A stretch of 33,051 nucleotides of DNA from contig CAZRUM010000007.1 of NCBI GenBank assembly GCA_964603435.1, positions 1 to 33,051 of the forward strand. The letters are read 5' to 3'. The translations under genes were made by a program, and so were the position numbers. The DNA is from CAZRUM01 sp964603435 (lineage in GTDB: Bacteria; Patescibacteriota; Patescibacteriia; Magasanikbacterales; UBA922). Positions 28,553-33,051 of the stretch are shown here, piece by piece; position 1 is the first letter of the stretch; the number at the start of each line of letters is the position of its first letter. The notes beneath the pieces are model-generated. The model was not told where the DNA came from. It saw only the letters and a program-made list of their open reading frames with translations, and did not search any database.

Positions 28553-31500
28553 GGAGTGGTATCTAGGTACTACAGGTACTATTCAATGGGAAGCTGATTC
28601 TTTTTATGGGGTTGGGAGTATTTATATTAATTATATCTATCCGAACAGAGACAGTAGAATTGTTTCAAATATTCCAAATACAGGAGAATATGAATGGTCT
28701 ATTCCTCTCATCTCAAATTATATAAGTGACCAAGTAAAAATAGAAGTGAGAGCAGGGGATAGTGTTAGCAACCAATGGTCTGAAGATCTAAGTGATGATT
28801 TCTTGTCTATCCTAGACAACTCGTCTCTACCCGAAAAACCTTGGGGGGAACCTACCAATTTAACAAAGGACGATATATTTGATTTACCTGGTGGCAATCT
28901 AAATGATTTGATACCAGCAGTGGATAGTCAAGGAAATGTTCATGTTTTGTACTATTACAATCACGATACGACCGTGGATTCTCAACGTATAATTACCCAA
29001 CAATTTTACCATAGATTTTTACAGACAGATGGAACTTGGAGTGAGTTGGAAAAATTATATGAAAATATAATAAATACTGACGCAAGCTTGAATGGTTATT
29101 ATAGAATTCAAGACCTTAAATTCTTAATTGATGAAAATGATAATTATCATGTTCTCTGGCAAAAAAGTCTAAGCGGTGGTTGTGAAACCTTCAACGATTC
29201 TCAGATATTCTACATTCATTATGATGGTAGCGCTTGGTCAGATATAGAAAATCTTTCTAATACTGTGACATACTCCAGATCACCAGATATGTTTATATCT
29301 GGAAATACTGTTCAAACCATTTGGTCAGATGGTGTAACATATGATTCTGAATGTAGTTCAACTGGGTACGGGCAGCTTCATCACAAAGAAAAGGTAAATG
29401 GAACTTGGCAAAATACTGAAATAATTCCTACAGATTCAACTGCTAGTTGGGCACAGATAGCCCAGGGTAGTGATAACACACTACACGTAGTATTTTATAG
29501 AGGTGGGGATGATAAAGGTGTTTACCATACTTACCGCGATAGTGGTAGCTGGTCAGAGCAGACAGCTCTGTTTATTGGAAGTAATGATTATAATGATTTA
29601 GCCATAGGCTCGGATAACTCCCTGCATTTCGCCTTTAGACAATGGTATACCGATCCAGAAACTGGTTCAAGTAGGGCTAGAATAATGTATAGCTCGTATA
29701 AAGATAATATTTGGTCCACTGCAGTAGAAACTACTCCAATAATAGAAGATCACCACTCTGAAAGACCCAGACTAGTTGTAGACAATAATAATGATCCTCA
29801 TCTTTTTTGGAGACACACCACACCAGGAAGCAGATATCAAGCGGCTTGGTCAACTTACAAAAACGGAAATTGGACTGATTACAAATATTACAGTCTTGGT
29901 AGTCAAAGCATAAATGACAGTGGGGCAGAAGTGGTTTACAACCCCATCACCAATAAATTATTCTCAACTTATGGAACTTGGTATTCTTTTACCTACCACA
30001 TGTATTACAATGAGGCTGACTTAAATGTAGACTATATTCCACCACAACCTATAAATAATTTAGTTGGTGAATTTACTGGGGGGATAACTCTAAATTGGGA
30101 TCTATACGAAAATATTGATAATGATTTTGATCATTTCAATTTTTACAGAGCTGAAGAAACAGAACCTGTTTCATTTGAGGACTTTACACTATTAGAAGAT
30201 ACTGAGTCATCTGTCACAAGTACTTCCTATACAGACATAGACATCTGGGCTGATACTGACTTCTACTATACAGCGACGGTAGTTGACACCGGTGGACTAG
30301 AAAGTGAACCTGCTCCATGGGTAGGACCTTTCCAACTTATTCCACCTCCAGTTGTATTACCAACTGAATTATTAATAGAACAGGAAACTAGTCCGATTGA
30401 CTTGGAAACAAATACTCCTGTTTTCTCATCAATTTACAATACAGATGATAATTTTAGATCAACTAACGCGCAAATAAGAATTGCAACTGATAGTGAATTT
30501 AACAATTTAATATCTACCTCAGAAGATATTAGTTTGACTTCAGATTTAGTCATGGCATACAATTTTGATGACAGCAAATTTCCAACTGAAACCGAAGAAT
30601 TTTATGGAAAAGATTATCTACTAGTAGAGGACATGTCAAATAATAACCGTCTAGGTTATATTGGAACTATGGGTGATACAATTCCTACTTGGTCTACAGA
30701 GGGTATTGTTGGAACAGCAGCTCATTTCAATGGTGAAAATCACATGATGATAGGAGAAGCTGGACTAAATAATACTAATACAATTTCAACAGAAATATGG
30801 GTAAAGACAGAGGGAAAAGATGGTATTATGGGAATTATAAATCCAATGCTTGGTATTCATTCCTTCATATCACTATTTACCAATAACAATTCTCTTCAAG
30901 CACGTTTTTATGCCTCACAAACAGATTATTTGAGAGGACCAAATATTGCTGATAATGAATGGCATCAAATTATTCTGACTTGGGATGGAGAACATTCTCG
31001 TATGTATGTAGATGGAGTATTAGAAGATGAAAAAGTAACAGTTGGGACAAGACTAAGTGGTTCTCAAAATGGTTTATTTGTTGGTAGAATGAACCCTGGA
31101 ACTACAGAGGAAGAAACAGCCAGACATTTTGTTGGTGCTATAGATGAAGCATTATTTTACACAAAGACTCTATCAGCAGAAGAAATAGCAGATCATTATA
31201 ATAGAGTGGTGGGTGAAAATCATGTCGCTGGTCTGTGTAACAGTTCTGATCGTTGTGCCGATGTATCTTATGAAAATACTAATCTCAGTCTAAGTGATGG
31301 TGATGTTACCTATTACACACAAATGCGATACAAAAAAGAAAATGGTGAGTATTCAGATTGGTCAGAAGAAACCCATACTTTTTCACTCATGGATTACGAT
31401 TTCTTGACCACTTCTAATCTGGAAGTAAATAAAAAAACTAATCCGATAAGTGTTAATGCCCCAGTTTCATTTTCAGCTGAAGTTATTTCAGCTAATCATG

Positions 31501-33051
31501 ATTCTCTCGCCAAACAAGCAAGAATACAAGTGGCTACAGATGAGGCTTTCACAAATTTAGTCTGGGACTCTACATCTTTAGACCTAACCAACGGAGCCAC
31601 AACTATGCTTGATTTTGCAAGTATTAATAGCTCTCTTGAACTTGATGCTATTTTAGATAAATCTGACAATAATAGAAATGCTACCTTGGGTCTTGGAGTT
31701 GCTGAATATGCTCCTATCTGGTCAGCTGATGGACTTTTGACCAATGAAACGACTTCTGATGGAACCTACACCTTCGACGGTCTTGACGATAGAATACACC
31801 TTGCAGAAACAGGTCTACAAGATATCAATACTATCTCAACAGAGATGTGGGTAAGGACTAATGGAAAAGACGGTATAGCTGGTCTACTATATACAGATCA
31901 CAGTACAAATAATTTCTTAAGACTATACACAGCCAATAATCAATTGAAGGCTAGAATATATGCTTCACAAACTGATGAATTAACTGGTCCGGTAATTAAT
32001 GACAGTCAATGGCACCATGTAGTCTTAACCTGGGATGGAGAATACTCTCGTATGTATGTAGATGGAATTTTGGAAGATGAAAAGGTAACTATTGGAGATA
32101 GGATGAGTGGATCTCAATATGGGCTCTACATTGGAAACTTTGCTCCAGCATCTTACGATGACAAAGCTTGGAATGGTGATATTGATGAGGTTGCTCTATA
32201 TAATAAAACTTTGACACCAGAAGAAGTCTTGTACAATTATGAAAATGCTCCTAATGGACTCCATAATGGTAGTATGTGTCTGGTTTTCTATCCTTGTCGA
32301 AATATTAATTATAACCTAGACGGTAATGCCACCAACGACCTAGAAATGGAACAGACCTACTTCTGGCGCATGCTTCATATAGATTCACAAGGAAGCGAAG
32401 GTCCATGGTCCAGCGAGAGTGCAAGCTTTACTATGCAAGAAGAATATTCTAGTCTACCTACAGAATTACGTATTAATAATTTAGAAAATCCAACTGACAC
32501 TACAAAACCTGTATTCTTCTCCTCTAAATTCCACGATATATTTAGAACAAGTAAGGCAAGCTACGCTTCTATTCAAGTCTCTACAGATGAAAATTTTACA
32601 AACCTAGTCTGGAATTCAAACCCATTTGACTTGACTAAAGGTGCTACTACCATACACAACTTCCACCAAGAAATTACAACGGCGGAAGAAAATGCGCTGG
32701 AAGATGTTAGTGGAAATAATAGAAATGCAACTCTAGGAGATGGTAATGTTGATTTCATGCCAACTTGGTTCCCTGATGGAATTATTAATGGTGCTTATGC
32801 TTTCGACGGTGTTGATGACAGAATCCATCTATCAGAAACAGGACTAGAAGATATCAATACTATTTCAACAGAGATGTGGGTCAAAACTGATGGAAAGAGT
32901 GGTATAGCTGGATTATTACACACTGATCACGGAAAAAATAATTTGTTGAACCTCTACACTTCAAATAACACGTTAGTAGCTAGAATATACACCTCGCAAA
33001 CAGATTATCTAAGAGGACCAAATATTGCTGATAATCAATGGCATCATATAG
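28536..33051 (+). CDS. Giant secreted multidomain protein, continuation after the frameshift (3' end beyond window)
   Basis: The frame beginning TCA at 28536 appears open to the last base (about 1505 codons). Domains: SPNGGEEWYLGTTGTIQW (Ser/Thr-rich Kre9-type Ig-like domain); a beta-propeller of about six blades with ends such as DGTWSELEKL, GSAWSDIENLS, NGTWQNTEII, SGSWSEQTAL, DNIWSTAVET and NGNWTDYKYY (about 28880-29970); an fn3 domain (INNLVGEFTGGITLNW, about 30045-30340); then three tandem units, each an fn3-like fragment plus a LamG/concanavalin-like domain (WVKTEGKDG; WVRTNGKDG; WVKTDGKSG, with W-H-x-I/V-x-LTWDGE-x-SRMYVDG). These are carbohydrate- or protein-binding modules on cell surfaces. 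Taken as one gene with the part upstream, the protein exceeds about 2627 aa. There is no independent start signal here. Confidence 0.8.
30483..33051 (+). repeat. Three tandem fn3-LamG coding repeats of about 1050 bp
   Basis: The ATD-x-x-F element recurs at 30483, 31533 and 32580 (steps of 1050 and 1047 bp, about 350 aa), and the conserved Trp of the LamG core at 30798, 31848 and 32877. Units 2 and 3 are close at the DNA level (GATATCAATACTAT, then TCAACAGAGATGTGGGT). The third unit is cut by the window end. Confidence 0.9.

Noticed and set aside
30483..33051. CRISPR-like or satellite array
   Set aside because: The ~1050-bp periodicity is of protein-coding LamG modules with diverged sequence, not short repeats with spacers.
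1..33051. Transposases, integrases, tRNA or rRNA genes
   Set aside because: None could be recognised on either strand; the repeats seen are non-coding palindromes or coding modules.

Overview
The window looks like a chromosome segment of an ultra-small Candidate Phyla Radiation (Patescibacteria, probably Parcubacteria-like) bacterium. This rests on AT-rich coding with very few Shine-Dalgarno (SD) sequences, a four-helix-bundle gene inside the ATP synthase operon, a short ProRS, many small orphan genes and very large secreted multidomain proteins. It is inferred from gene content; no rRNA or tRNA gene is visible.

Layout. 1-4080: end of the ATP synthase operon (atpA partial, atpG, atpD, an inserted four-helix-bundle gene, atpC). 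4100-8230: short, mostly single-gene units, each with its own promoter and hairpin terminator: a 56-aa ORF, a CPA2-type cation/proton antiporter, a 160-aa orphan, a GC-rich block of tiny overlapping ORFs with strong SD sites, a beta-carbonic-anhydrase-like protein, a reverse-strand 91-aa orphan with an SD site, and a 46-aa metallothionein-like protein. 8280-8880: csrA on the reverse strand, and divergent from it a roughly 165-nt transcript candidate. 8908-13437: a UvrD-like helicase fused to a Cas4/RecB-type Fe-S nuclease, a FAM173-like membrane methyltransferase, a DUF721/DciA-like protein and a membrane protein. 13442-19824: proS, mreB-mreC-mreD-mrdA (rod shape and wall elongation) and greA. 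19879-33051: two giant secreted proteins. The first (1553 aa) has a transglutaminase-like domain with the catalytic Cys replaced and a C-terminal PD-(D/E)XK-like nuclease domain, followed 4 bp later by a 105-aa gene that could be its immunity partner. The second (at least about 2627 aa, interrupted by a one-base frameshift) has a signal peptide, a toroid-like domain, CARDB, carboxypeptidase-regulatory-like and SPNGGE-type domains, a six-blade propeller and three tandem LamG units, and runs off the window.

Cross-cutting signals. (1) A palindromic repeat family with the core GAAGGATCCC occurs four times, twice in frame inside the helicase gene. (2) Most genes start in an A/T-rich context without SD, whereas a few GC-richer small genes (6478, 6889, reverse-strand 7951, csrA) and the four-helix gene carry GGAGG-type sites. 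These coexist with csrA, whose own leader matches the CsrA recognition sequence. (3) Several promoters overlap the preceding gene's terminator hairpin. The best candidates for an undescribed system are the giant nuclease-tipped protein with its neighbour, the palindromic elements inserted in protein, and the csrA/GGA-motif locus. All coordinates and motifs were read by eye; family assignments are from pattern recognition without database search.
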